A DNA stretch of 64,000 bases from CAVVAH01 sp963746175. GTDB lineage: Bacteria; Actinomycetota; Actinomycetes; JACCUZ01. The translations under genes and the position numbers were made by a program. Below, one piece after another: positions 22,766 through 31,187 of this stretch (positions are counted from its first letter, which is position 1; the number at the start of each line of letters is the position of its first letter). The DNA is taken from the NCBI GenBank assembly GCA_963746175.1, contig CAVVAH010000008.1, forward strand, positions 124,001 through 188,000, written 5' to 3'. Under the pieces are notes generated by a model. That model did not search any database. It worked only from the letters and a program-made list of their open reading frames with translations, and had not been told where the DNA came from.

Positions 22766-23487
22766 CGGCCGACCCGGGGACCCGCTGGGAGGACGTCCGC
22801 GGGCGTCTGACGCGGATGGGCCTGTCCATCGCGGTGGCCAGCGGCGCGTACGGGCTGTCGTTCGGCGCCCTGAGCACCGCCGGCGGCCTCTCGGTGCTGC
22901 AGACCTGCGCGCTCTCGGTGCTGGTCTTCACCGGCGGCTCGCAGTTCGCACTGATCGGCGTCCTGAGCGGCGGCGGCAGCGCCGTCTCCGGGACCGCGTC
23001 GGCCGTGCTGCTCGGCGCGCGCAACCTGGTGTACGGCGTCCGGCTGGCGCCGCTGCTGCACCTGCGCGGTCTGCGGCGGGTGGTGGGTGCGCAGCTGGTC
23101 ATCGACGAGACGACCGCGGTCGCCCTCACCGGCGAGGCGGCCGGCGGCGAGCTGGCCACCCGGGCCGGTCGGTTCGGCTACTGGTTCACCGGCCTGGCGC
23201 TCTTCGTCCTGTGGAACGTCGCCACGCTCGTCGGCGCCGTCGCGGGCGAGGCCGTCGGCGACCCGCGGAGGTACGGCCTCGACGCCGCCGCGCCGGCCGC
23301 CTTCCTCGCGCTGCTGGCCACCCGCCTCGACAGCCGACCGGCATGGGTGACGGCACTCGTCGCGGCACTGGTCGCCGTCGCCGTGGTGCCAGTGGTGCCG
23401 GCCGGGGTCCCGGTGCTCGTCGCCGCCCTGGTGCCCGTGGTCGCGGTGCTGGCAGGGCGCCGGCGCCCGGGCGAGGTCCGGGCGTGA
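22762..23487 (+). CDS. azlC: AzlC-family branched-chain amino acid exporter large subunit
   Basis: A 241-residue membrane protein, about six to seven helices. Family features are GAYGLSFGALSTAGGLS near residues 28-45 and VFTGGSQFALIGVLSGGGS near 58-78, a conserved segment of AzlC/YgaZ. It pairs with the small AzlD subunit to export branched-chain amino acids or similar compounds. The start GTG at 22762 overlaps the acetyltransferase stop, and its own stop overlaps the azlD start (GTGA). A typical member in length. Confidence 0.88.
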   Translation: MTADPGTRWEDVRGRLTRMGLSIAVASGAYGLSFGALSTAGGLSVLQTCALSVLVFTGGSQFALIGVLSGGGSAVSGTASAVLLGARNLVYGVRLAPLLHLRGLRRVVGAQLVIDETTAVALTGEAAGGELATRAGRFGYWFTGLALFVLWNVATLVGAVAGEAVGDPRRYGLDAAAPAAFLALLATRLDSRPAWVTALVAALVAVAVVPVVPAGVPVLVAALVPVVAVLAGRRRPGEVRA

Positions 23488-23786
23488 CCTGGGCCGCGGT
23501 CCTGGCCACCGCCGCCGGCTGCTACCTGCTCAAGCTGGCCGGGCTGCTCGTGCCGGAGCGCTGGCTCGAGGGCGGGCGGACCGCACGGGTCATGACACTG
23601 CTGCCCGTCGCACTGCTGGCCGCGCTCGCAGCCGTCCAGGCACTCGCCATCGGTGACGAGGTGCACCCCGACGCCCGAATGGCGGGGGTTGCGGTCGCGG
23701 CGGTCGCGCTGGTCCTGCGGGCACCGTTCATCGTCGTCGTCGCGGCCGCCGCCCTCACGGCAGCCCTGCTGCGGCTGGTGACCTGA
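23484..23786 (+). CDS. azlD: AzlD-family branched-chain amino acid exporter small subunit
   Basis: A 100-residue protein with about four hydrophobic helices. It starts V-T-W-A-A-V-L-A-T-A-A-G-C-Y-L-L-K-L and ends RAPFIVVVAAAALTAALLRLV; the R-A-P-F-x-V-V motif is typical of AzlD/YgaH. It forms the exporter with AzlC. The GTG at 23484 overlaps the azlC stop by the GTGA arrangement. It ends three bases before the dapB stop, convergent, with no room for a separate terminator. Confidence 0.87.
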   Translation: MTWAAVLATAAGCYLLKLAGLLVPERWLEGGRTARVMTLLPVALLAALAAVQALAIGDEVHPDARMAGVAVAAVALVLRAPFIVVVAAAALTAALLRLVT

Positions 23787-23789
23787 CCG

Positions 23790-24539
23790 TCAGTCGAGGC
23801 CGAGGAGGGGCTCGAGCCCGACGGTGAGACCCGGACGTGAGCCGATCTCACGGACCGCGAGCAGCACGCCGGGCATGAACGACGCCCGGTCGTAGGAGTC
23901 GTGCCGGATCGTCAGGGTCTCGCCCGCGGTGCCGAGCAGCACCTCCTGGTGGGCGACCAGGCCCCGCACCCGCACCGAGTGCACCGGAACGCCGGCGACG
24001 TCGGCCCCGCGCGCCCCGTCGAGCGCGGTCGAGGTGGCGTCCGGCTGGGCGGCGAGGCCTGCTGCGGCGCGCGCCCGCGCGACCAGCTCGGCGGTACGGC
24101 GCGCGGTGCCGCTGGGTGCGTCGGCCTTGTCCGGGTGGTGCAGCTCGACGATCTCGGTCGACTCGAAGAACCGGGCGGCCTGTGCGGCGAACCGCATCAT
24201 CAGCACCGCGCCGACCGCGAAGTTCGGCGCCACGACGACGCCCACGCCGGGTGCGCTCTCGAGCCAGCCGCGGACCGTGGCGAGGCGCTCCTCGTCGACG
24301 CCGCTGGTGCCGACGACGACGTGGACACCGTGCTCGACGCAGAACCTGATGTTGTCCATGACGGCGTCCGGCCGGGTGAGGTCCACGGCGACCTGCGCGC
24401 CGCTGTCGACCAGAGACGGCAACGGGTCGGCCGAGCCGACCCGCGCGACGAGCTCGAGATCGTCGGCACCCTCGACCGCCCGGCAGGCCTCCGAGCCCAT
24501 CCGGCCGCCGGCACCGAGCACGGCGACCCGGACGCTCAT
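23790..24539 (-). CDS. dapB: 4-hydroxy-tetrahydrodipicolinate reductase
   Basis: A 249-residue enzyme that reduces hydroxy-tetrahydrodipicolinate with NAD(P)H in lysine and diaminopimelate synthesis. The nucleotide-binding loop is VAVLGAGGRMGSEA near residues 5-18. The substrate-binding signature ELHHPDKADAPSGTA is at about 136-150, with the catalytic His-His and the following Lys. The ATG at 24539 overlaps the M16 peptidase stop as ATGA. The rpsO-pnp-peptidase-dapB order is common in actinobacteria. Confidence 0.95.
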   Translation of the reverse strand: MSVRVAVLGAGGRMGSEACRAVEGADDLELVARVGSADPLPSLVDSGAQVAVDLTRPDAVMDNIRFCVEHGVHVVVGTSGVDEERLATVRGWLESAPGVGVVVAPNFAVGAVLMMRFAAQAARFFESTEIVELHHPDKADAPSGTARRTAELVARARAAAGLAAQPDATSTALDGARGADVAGVPVHSVRVRGLVAHQEVLLGTAGETLTIRHDSYDRASFMPGVLLAVREIGSRPGLTVGLEPLLGLD

Positions 24540-25855
24540 GCGATGGCTCTGGCGAAGTCGCGGTCCTCGTCGAACGGGCCCACCACCGCGAGCGTCGCTG
24601 TCTCGGTGAGCAGGTCGGCCGCGACGGCCGACACCTCGTCCGGCGTGACGTCCTCGATCTTGGCCAGCACCTCGTCGACCGAGAGCTGCTCGCCGTACAC
24701 GAGCTCGGCCTTGCCGATGCGGCTCATCCGCGAGCCGGTGTCCTCGAGCCCGAGGACCAGCGAGCCGCGCAGCTGACCCTTGCCGCGCTGGATCTCGTCG
24801 AGGGTGAGCCCGGTCGCCGCGACCTTGGCGATCTCGTCGCGGCAGATCGCGAGGACCTCGTCGATCTTGCGCGGCACGCAGCCGGCGTAGACGCCGAACA
24901 GGCCGGTGTCGGCGTACTGCGCGTGGTAGCTGTAGACCGAGTAGGCCAGGCCGCGCTTCTCCCGGACCTCCTGGAAGAGCCGCGACGACATGCCGCCGCC
25001 GAGCGCCGCGTTGAGGACGCCGAGCGCGAACCGCCGCTCGTCGGTGCGGGCGACCCCGGGGCCGCCGAGCACGACGTTTGCCTGCTCGGTGGTACGCCGG
25101 ACCACTCGCGTGCCGCTGTGGGTGCGGATCAGGCGCCCGGCGCGCGGGAGGGTCGGCTCCGCAGCGCCGTCGAGCATGCCGGCCGCGCCGAACGCCTTGC
25201 GCACCAGCCGGACGACGGTGGCGTGGTCGACGTTGCCGGCGACCGCGACGACCATGTCCTGCGGCCGGTAGCGGCGTCGGTAGTAGCCGTTGATGGCGGC
25301 TCGGCCGATCGACTCGATCGACTCGACGCTGCCGAGCACCGGACGCGACAGCGGGCCGTCGCCGAAGAGGACCTGCGCGAACTGGTCGTGGACCATGTCG
25401 GTCGGGTCGTCCTCGTGCATGGCGATCTCCTCGAGGATCACGCCACGCTCCGCGTCGACGTCCGCGGCGCGGATCATCGACGAGGTCACCAGGTCACCGA
25501 CGACGTCGACCGCGAGCGGCAGGTCGTCGTCGAGCACCCGCGCGTAGAAGCAGGTGTACTCCTTCGACGTGAACGCGTTCATCTCGCCGCCGACCGCGTC
25601 GAGCGCGGCGGAGATCGCGAGCGCGTCGCGCTTCCGGGTGCCCTTGAAGAGCAGGTGCTCGAGGTAGTGCGAGGCACCGGCGAGCGAGGCGGCCTCGTCG
25701 CGGGAGCCCACTCCGACCCACACGCCGAACGTCACCGAGCGGACGGTGGGGACCGCCTCGGTGACGACGCGCAACCCACCGGGCAGGACGGTGTGGCGGA
25801 CGAGTCCGCCACCGCCGTCCGCCCGGTGGAGCGTGCGGGTGGCCTGTCGGCCCAA
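24536..25855 (-). CDS. M16 family zinc metallopeptidase
   Basis: A 439-residue peptidase of the pitrilysin/processing-peptidase family. The inverted zinc motif HxxEH is H63-Y-L-E66-H67 (GASHYLEHLLFKGT), with the third ligand Glu in ERGVILEEIAMHEDDP. The second half is the related non-catalytic domain with the R/Y pair region GGGMSSRLFQEVREKRGLAYSVYS. Cytoplasmic by appearance (no signal peptide). Substrates are unknown; the constant neighbourhood with pnp and dapB hints at a housekeeping role. The start at 25855 is the longest; a start near V-R-H-T-V-L-P-G-G-L (residue 19) is possible. Confidence 0.92.
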   Translation of the reverse strand: MGRQATRTLHRADGGGGLVRHTVLPGGLRVVTEAVPTVRSVTFGVWVGVGSRDEAASLAGASHYLEHLLFKGTRKRDALAISAALDAVGGEMNAFTSKEYTCFYARVLDDDLPLAVDVVGDLVTSSMIRAADVDAERGVILEEIAMHEDDPTDMVHDQFAQVLFGDGPLSRPVLGSVESIESIGRAAINGYYRRRYRPQDMVVAVAGNVDHATVVRLVRKAFGAAGMLDGAAEPTLPRAGRLIRTHSGTRVVRRTTEQANVVLGGPGVARTDERRFALGVLNAALGGGMSSRLFQEVREKRGLAYSVYSYHAQYADTGLFGVYAGCVPRKIDEVLAICRDEIAKVAATGLTLDEIQRGKGQLRGSLVLGLEDTGSRMSRIGKAELVYGEQLSVDEVLAKIEDVTPDEVSAVAADLLTETATLAVVGPFDEDRDFARAIA

Positions 25856-25860
25856 GGGGT

Positions 25861-28092
25861 CTAGGCCTCGGCCGGCGCGTCGACGGCGCCGGACTCGGCT
25901 CCCTTGTCACCGTCGGCCTCGACCGGGACCAGCGAGAGCTTGCCGCGCGAGTCGACCTCGGCGATCTGCACCTGGACCTTGTCTCCGACCTTGACGACGT
26001 CGTCCACGTTGTCCACCCGCTTGCCGCCGGCCAGCGCCCGCAGCTTGCTGATGTGCAGCAGACCGTCACGACCCGGCATCAGCGACACGAAGGCGCCGAA
26101 CGTCGTGGTCTTGACGACGGTGCCCAGGTAGCGCTCGCCGACCTCCGGCATCGTGGGGTTCGCGATGCCGTTGATCATCGTGCGGGCGGCCTCGGCCTTG
26201 GGGCCGTCGGTCGCGCCGATGTAGATCGTGCCGTCGTCCTCGATGGTGATCTCGGCGCCGGTCTCGTCCTGGATCTGGTTGATCATCTTGCCCTTGGGGC
26301 CGATGACAGCACCGATCTGGTCCACCGGGATCTTGATGGTGATGATCCGCGGCGCGTACGGCGACATCTCGTCCGGGGCGTCGATCGCCTCGTGCATGAC
26401 GTCGAGGATGTGCAGCCGGGCCTCCTTGGCCTGGGTGAGCGCCGAGGCGAGCACCGAGGCCGGGATGCCGTCGAGCTTCGTGTCCAGCTGGATCGCGGTC
26501 ACGAACTCGCGGGTGCCGGCGACCTTGAAGTCCATGTCGCCGAACGCGTCCTCGGCGCCGAGGATGTCGGTGAGGGCGGCGTACTCGGTCTGACCGTCGA
26601 CGGTGTCGGAGATCAGACCCATCGCGATGCCCGCGACCGGCGCGCGCAGCGGCACACCGGCCTGCATGAGCGACATCGTCGAGGCGCAGACGGAACCCAT
26701 CGACGTCGAGCCGTTGGAGCCGAGCGCCTCGGACACCTGGCGGATCGCGTAGGGGAACTCCTCGCGGGCCGGCAGCACCGGCAGGATCGCCCGCTCGGCG
26801 AGCGCGCCGTGGCCGATCTCGCGCCGCTTCGGCGAGCCCACGCGGCCGGTCTCACCGGTCGAGTAGGGCGGGAAGTTGTAGTTGTGCATGTACCGCTTGC
26901 GGTTCTCGGGGTTGAGCGTGTCGATCATCTGCTCCATGCGGAGCATGTTGAGCGTCGTCACTCCGAGGATCTGGGTCTCGCCGCGCTCGAACAGCGCCGA
27001 GCCGTGCACCCGCGGGAGCACCTCGACCTCGGCCGAGAGCGTCCGGATGTCGGAGAGCCCACGGCCGTCGATGCGGACCTTGTCCTTGAGGATCCGACGG
27101 CGGACGAGCGACTTGGTGACCGACCGGTAGGCCGCGCTGATCTCCTTCTCGCGACCCTCGAACTGGCCGGCCAGCTTCTCCTTGGCGGAGTCCTTGATCC
27201 GGTCGATCTCGGTCTCGCGCTCCTGCTTGGCGGCGATGGTCAGCGCCTGGCCCAGGTCGTCCTGGACCAGGTCGGTGACGGCCTGCAGGACGTCGTCCTG
27301 GTAGTCGAGGAAGCGCGGGAACTCGGCGGTCGGCTTGTTGACGGCCGATGCGAGCTGCTGCTGCGCCTCGCAGAGCGACTTGATGAACGGCTTGGCGGCC
27401 TCGAGGCCCTGGGCGACGATCTCCTCGGTGGGAGCGGTCTTGCCGTCGTCCTTGATGAGGTGCCACGCGGCGGTGGTGGCCTCGGCCTCCACCATCATGA
27501 TCGCGACGTCGTCGCCGGCGATCCGGCCCGCGACGACCATGTCGAACACGGCCGTCTCGAGCTGCTCGTGGGTCGGGAAGGCCACCCACTGGTCGTCGAT
27601 CAGGGCGACGCGGGTCGCACCGACGGGGCCGCTGAACGGCAGGCCCGAGAGCTGGGTGCTGGCCGACGCGGCGTTGATCGCGACCACGTCGTACTGGTCC
27701 TTGGGGTCCAGCGCCATGACGGTGATGACGACCTGGACCTCGTTGCGCAGGCCCTTGGCGAACGTCGGGCGCAGCGGGCGGTCGATGAGGCGGCAGGTGA
27801 GGATCGCGTCCTCGCTCGGCCGGCCCTCACGCCGGAAGAACGAGCCGGGGATGCGCCCGGCGGCGTACATCCGCTCCTCGACGTCGACCGTCAGCGGGAA
27901 GAAGTCGAGGTTCTCCTTGGGGTGCTTGCCGGCCGTGGTGGCCGACAGCAGCATCGTGTCGTCGTCGAGGTAGGCGGCGACGGAGCCGGCGGCCTGGCGG
28001 GCCAGCCGGCCCGTCTCGAAGCGGATGGTGCGGGTGCCGAACGTGCCGTTGTCGATGACGGCTTCGGCGGTGTGGACAGACTGTCCATCCAT
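25861..28092 (-). CDS. pnp: polyribonucleotide nucleotidyltransferase
   Basis: A 743-residue phosphorolytic 3'-5' exoribonuclease and polymerase. It has two RNase PH domains (about 15-220 and 335-555), the second bearing the active site (FPPYSTGETGRVGSPKRREIGHGALAERAILPV and the DILGAEDAFGDMDFKVAGT acidic cluster), then a KH domain (IGAVIGPKGKMINQIQDETGA, about 585-650) and an S1 domain (GTVVKTTTFGAFVSLMPGRDGLLHISKL, about 655-730). The tail is acidic. The ATG at 28092 gives the usual length. It lies downstream of rpsO with a structured gap and 5 bases before the M16 peptidase start. Confidence 0.97.
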   Translation of the reverse strand: MDGQSVHTAEAVIDNGTFGTRTIRFETGRLARQAAGSVAAYLDDDTMLLSATTAGKHPKENLDFFPLTVDVEERMYAAGRIPGSFFRREGRPSEDAILTCRLIDRPLRPTFAKGLRNEVQVVITVMALDPKDQYDVVAINAASASTQLSGLPFSGPVGATRVALIDDQWVAFPTHEQLETAVFDMVVAGRIAGDDVAIMMVEAEATTAAWHLIKDDGKTAPTEEIVAQGLEAAKPFIKSLCEAQQQLASAVNKPTAEFPRFLDYQDDVLQAVTDLVQDDLGQALTIAAKQERETEIDRIKDSAKEKLAGQFEGREKEISAAYRSVTKSLVRRRILKDKVRIDGRGLSDIRTLSAEVEVLPRVHGSALFERGETQILGVTTLNMLRMEQMIDTLNPENRKRYMHNYNFPPYSTGETGRVGSPKRREIGHGALAERAILPVLPAREEFPYAIRQVSEALGSNGSTSMGSVCASTMSLMQAGVPLRAPVAGIAMGLISDTVDGQTEYAALTDILGAEDAFGDMDFKVAGTREFVTAIQLDTKLDGIPASVLASALTQAKEARLHILDVMHEAIDAPDEMSPYAPRIITIKIPVDQIGAVIGPKGKMINQIQDETGAEITIEDDGTIYIGATDGPKAEAARTMINGIANPTMPEVGERYLGTVVKTTTFGAFVSLMPGRDGLLHISKLRALAGGKRVDNVDDVVKVGDKVQVQIAEVDSRGKLSLVPVEADGDKGAESGAVDAPAEA

Positions 28093-28175
28093 CTGGGTGT
28101 CTCCTGTTCCTTCATGATGAGGAGCAGGTCGCCCGGAGAGGCAGTCGGATCTTCGATGGAAGCCTGCGGGACGGT

Positions 28176-28250
28176 GGAGCGGCTGATGCCGCGAGGACCG
28201 CCGGGTCCGCCGGCCACTACCGAGGACCAGACGCCGTGGCGAGCCGCTCC
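28176..28250 (-). promoter_or_regulatory. long-range stem in the rpsO-pnp gap
   Basis: GGAGCGGCT (28176-28184) and AGCCGCTCC (28242-28250) are perfect 9-base inverted repeats enclosing a GC-rich 57-base loop. It sits between the rpsO stop (28264) and pnp start (28092). A processed hairpin at this spot controls pnp in E. coli; a similar role here is inference by position. Confidence 0.45.
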
Positions 28251-28263
28251 TCCGAGTGAGTAA

Positions 28264-28533
28264 CTAGCGGCGCAGGCCGAGCTTCTCGATCAACGCGCGG
28301 TAGCGGTTGATGTCGGTCTTGGCCAGGTAGTTCAGCAGCCGGCGACGCCGGCCGACGAGCAGGAGCAGGCCACGACGCGAGTGGTGGTCGTGCTTGTGCT
28401 CCTTGAGGTGTCCGGTCAGGTCGGCGATGCGCCGCGAGAGGAGCGCGACCTGGACCTCAGGGGTACCCGTGTCGGTGCCCGTGCTGCCGTGCTCGTCGAT
28501 GATCTGCTTCTTGGTGGCGGTGTCGAGCGACAC
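28264..28533 (-). CDS. rpsO: 30S ribosomal protein S15
   Basis: An 89-residue primary rRNA-binding protein of the small subunit. The family core is intact: GTPEVQVALLSRRIADLTGHLKEHKHDHHSRRGLLLLVGRRRRLLNYLAKTDINRYRALIEKLGLRR, given here as one continuous domain in short parts (GTPEVQ, DHHSRRGLL, RRRLLNYL). The GTG at 28533 is chosen because it gives the exact usual length (V-S-L-D-T-A-T-K-K) and has AGGGAGAG just upstream; the open frame to 28590 is not expected to be translated. It precedes pnp, the standard pairing. Confidence 0.97.
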   Translation of the reverse strand: MSLDTATKKQIIDEHGSTGTDTGTPEVQVALLSRRIADLTGHLKEHKHDHHSRRGLLLLVGRRRRLLNYLAKTDINRYRALIEKLGLRR

Positions 28534-28714
28534 AAACTCTCCCTGAGGGGATCTGGTGAGCGCTGCCTGGTCGGATTCACGGGCAGACATGGGGAACTCA
28601 CGCCGTGCGAACGGCAGTGACCGAGGCTACCAGCCGGAGCCCGTCCCGGCCGAATCGGCGCAGGTGAGGGGGGTGAAGGCGACCCCCCTCCCGCGGCCCT
28701 GTCCCGACGTTGCT

Positions 28715-28960
28715 GGTGCGGGTCAGGGCGGCTGGGGAGGAGGGAGAGCACCACCCGCCGCCCGCACGTCCCCCACCGTCGCGCGTTTCATGATCTCGGG
28801 GTCGGGCTCGCGGACGGCGCCCGATTGAGGTGATCCACACCGGATCCGTGTGGTTTTTCCGCACACATCCGGTGTGGATCATCGAAAGTTCGCGGCCGCC
28901 GCGGACGGCGAGGACCCGATCCCTCCTCCAGAGCGCTCCGACAGCTCAGCGAACGGTGGG
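28715..28960 (-). repeat. dispersed 3'-end element, divergent copy, with a 23-base-arm palindrome
   Basis: The 445 bases between rpsO (28533) and the aldo/keto reductase stop (28979) carry no gene. On the minus strand, beginning just after that stop, the order is CTCGCCGTC (28912-28904), a palindrome at 28831-28881 with 23-base arms (TGATCCACACCGGAT at each outer end), three mismatches and a 5-base loop, and finally a segment at 28752-28715. Its plus-strand sequence GGGTCAGGGCGGCTGGGGAG corresponds to the element ends at 6.9 and 61.0 kb. The order and orientation relative to the upstream gene are the same as in the other copies. Flank similarity is weaker than between the 6.7 and 61.1 kb copies. 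The rest presumably holds the rpsO promoter. Confidence 0.5.
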
Positions 28961-28978
28961 GCGGGGCCGCACGGAGGC

Positions 28979-30001
28979 TCAGACCGTGCGGGTGCGCTGC
29001 TCGAGGCCGGCGGGGCCGTAGGGGTAGTCGGCCGGGGACGGGTCGCTGGCGGCGTCCAGCGCGGCGGTCGTCGCCTCGTCGAGGTGCACGCCGGCGGCCG
29101 ACAGGTTGGCGGTGAGCTGCTCGGTGGTGCGGGCGCCCAGGATGACCGAGCAGACGCCCGGCCGGTCGTGCACCCACGACAGGGCCACCGAGGCCATCGG
29201 CACCCCGGACGCCTCGGCGGCGGCCTGGACGGCGTCGACCACGGCCCAGGTCCGCTCGCTGGCGGACCGCTTGTCGTACGCCTCCACCCCGCGCGCCGGG
29301 TCCTCCCCCAGCCGGGTGGCGCCCTCGGGTCTCTGGTCGCGGGTGTACTTGCCGGTCAGCCAGCCACCGCCGAGCGGCGACCACGGCAGCAGGCCGAGAC
29401 CGTTCTCGAGACAGGCCGGGACGATCTCCCACTCGATCTCGCGGGAGAGCAGGTTGTACTGCGGCTGGAGCGTCACCGGCCGCGGCAGGTGCCGGTGCTC
29501 CGCGACGTCGACGGCCTTCTGCACCTGCCAGCCGGCGTAGTTCGACAGGCCGGCGTAGCGGACCTTGCCGGAGCGGACGGCGTCGTCGAAGAAGCCGAGC
29601 GTCTCCTCGACCGGCGTCAGCGGGTCCCAGGCGTGCACCTGGTAGAGGTCGACGCAGTCCACCCGCAGCCGGCGCAGGGAGGCCTCCAGCGCGCGGGTCA
29701 GGTGCCGGCGCGAGAGCCCGAGGTCGTTGCGGTCGTCACCCATCGGGAACCGCGCCTTGGTCGCGAGGACGACGCGGTCGGTGACGTCCGACGGCCGGTC
29801 GTCGAGCCAGCGGCCGACGATCTCCTCGCTGGCACCGGCGGTGTAGACGTCGGCGGTGTCGACCAGCGTGCCGCCGGCCTCGAGGAAGAGGTCGAGCTGC
29901 TCGTGGCTGCCCTCCTCGTCGGTCTCCTTGCCGAACGTCATGGTGCCGAGAGCGAGGGTCGACACGACGGTGCCGCTGCGGCCGAGGGTGCGGTACTCCA
30001 T
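28979..30001 (-). CDS. aldo/keto reductase
   Basis: A 340-residue NADPH-dependent oxidoreductase with the (beta/alpha)8 AKR fold. The catalytic tetrad is D48, Y53, K82 and H123 (LVDTADVYTAG, VLATKARFPMG, LYQVHAWDP). NADPH-binding residues occur in the C-terminal VILGARTTEQLTANL segment. The E-Y-R-x-L-G-R-S-G-T-x-V-S start and length match the YajO/Tas-like group, whose natural substrates are mostly unknown. The ATG at 30001 is clear. It lies alone, 35 bases downstream of the membrane protein, and is followed by a dispersed element. Confidence 0.93.
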   Translation of the reverse strand: MEYRTLGRSGTVVSTLALGTMTFGKETDEEGSHEQLDLFLEAGGTLVDTADVYTAGASEEIVGRWLDDRPSDVTDRVVLATKARFPMGDDRNDLGLSRRHLTRALEASLRRLRVDCVDLYQVHAWDPLTPVEETLGFFDDAVRSGKVRYAGLSNYAGWQVQKAVDVAEHRHLPRPVTLQPQYNLLSREIEWEIVPACLENGLGLLPWSPLGGGWLTGKYTRDQRPEGATRLGEDPARGVEAYDKRSASERTWAVVDAVQAAAEASGVPMASVALSWVHDRPGVCSVILGARTTEQLTANLSAAGVHLDEATTAALDAASDPSPADYPYGPAGLEQRTRTV

Positions 30002-30035
30002 GCCCGAGACCCTACGTACGCCGCCTGGCCGCGGC

Positions 30036-31187
30036 TCAGGCGGCGTCGCGGCGCAGCGCGAGGTAGGCGGCGCGCACCCCGACCGCCCGCTCCAGCTCGT
30101 GGGTGATCTCGTGGAAGAACTGCTCTCGGTACGTCGAGTCGGTGACCGCGTACACCGTGAAGTAGAGGCCGGAGAACGCCGACAGGAAGATCGAGACCTG
30201 CAGCAGCTCGCGGGAGAAGCCGAGGTCGCCCAGCAGCCGCGGGAAGTGCGGCGCACCGTCGCCGACCCAGCTGTGCACGACGCTGTCGTCGATCGCGACC
30301 CGGCCGAACGCCAGGAAGAACGCCCACACCGCCACCGACAGCACCAGCACCTGCGCGGCCTGCGTGATGAGCAGGACGAGCAGCAGGTTGGTGCGCTGAC
30401 GACGGTCCAGCGGCTCGGCGTGCACGTCGTCGAGATCGTCGAGGTGCGGCTCCAGCGGGGTGCCGCGGACCGCACGCTGGACGACCTCCGGGTCGAGGTC
30501 GTCGTTGACCGCTGCGACCTCCTCGGGCAGCCGGGCCAGCAGGAAGCCGAGGGCGAGCACGCCGAAGAACGCGACGGCGAGCCACAGGACCGGCCGGGAC
30601 AGCGCCGAGGAGACCTGCCACACCTCGGTGTTGATGAAGAGGAACGTCATGAAGAGCAGCAGCATCGGCAGGGCGCGGGTGACCAGGCGGAACAGCGAGC
30701 TGACCTCCGCGAACGTGCGCACCAGCGCCCAGCGTGCGATCGGCCCGACGTCGAGCACCTCGGCGGCCGCGACGACGCCGAGCACGGTCAGGTCGGCCAG
30801 CAGCACCGCCAGGGTCAGGTCGGCGTCCTGCCGCAGCGCCCCCACGACGGCCGCCGGCCCGAGGGCGAACAGCGCCACCTCGACGACCCCGATCCGGCGC
30901 GGTCGCTCCAGCGCGCGCTGCCGGCGGGCGAGGTTCGCGACCGCCCACACCGAGACCAGAGCCAGCAGTCCGGCAGCGGCGAGCCCCAGACGCACCGGCC
31001 ACGAGCGGTCCGGCGGTACGGCGACCACCAGCGAGCCGACGAACGCGAGCGCCAGCACCACCACCGAGCGACCGTGCGCGAGGTCGTCGACCGAGATCCG
31101 GCGGCCCTCGACGAAGAACGGCAGCCCGTGGCGGAGGAACCACTGCTCGGTCTCGGCGGTCGCCCGCTCGTGCCCGTCGACGGTCAC
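30036..31187 (-). CDS. polytopic membrane protein of unknown function
   Basis: A 383-residue protein I do not recognise. About eight to nine hydrophobic segments are visible: SVVVLALAFVGSLVVAV (about 41-57), LGLAAAGLLALVSVWAV (67-83), VVEVALFALGPAAVVGAL, LAVLLADLTVLGVVAAA, a pair at PMLLLFMTFLFIN and VLWLAVAFFGVLALGFLLA, and two more after residue 265 (NLLLVLLITQAAQVLVLSVAVWAFFLAFG and LLQVSIFLSAFSGLYFTVYAV). A soluble acidic loop of about 50 residues sits between them (residues 220-262). No transport or enzyme motif is evident. The GTG at 31187 overlaps the ribF stop (GTGA), so it is expressed with riboflavin kinase. Confidence 0.75.
   Translation of the reverse strand: MTVDGHERATAETEQWFLRHGLPFFVEGRRISVDDLAHGRSVVVLALAFVGSLVVAVPPDRSWPVRLGLAAAGLLALVSVWAVANLARRQRALERPRRIGVVEVALFALGPAAVVGALRQDADLTLAVLLADLTVLGVVAAAEVLDVGPIARWALVRTFAEVSSLFRLVTRALPMLLLFMTFLFINTEVWQVSSALSRPVLWLAVAFFGVLALGFLLARLPEEVAAVNDDLDPEVVQRAVRGTPLEPHLDDLDDVHAEPLDRRQRTNLLLVLLITQAAQVLVLSVAVWAFFLAFGRVAIDDSVVHSWVGDGAPHFPRLLGDLGFSRELLQVSIFLSAFSGLYFTVYAVTDSTYREQFFHEITHELERAVGVRAAYLALRRDAA

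Noticed and set aside
26053..28263. 736-codon plus-strand frame opposite pnp
   Set aside because: Shadow of a well-conserved gene; composition is that of reverse-complement coding in high-GC DNA.
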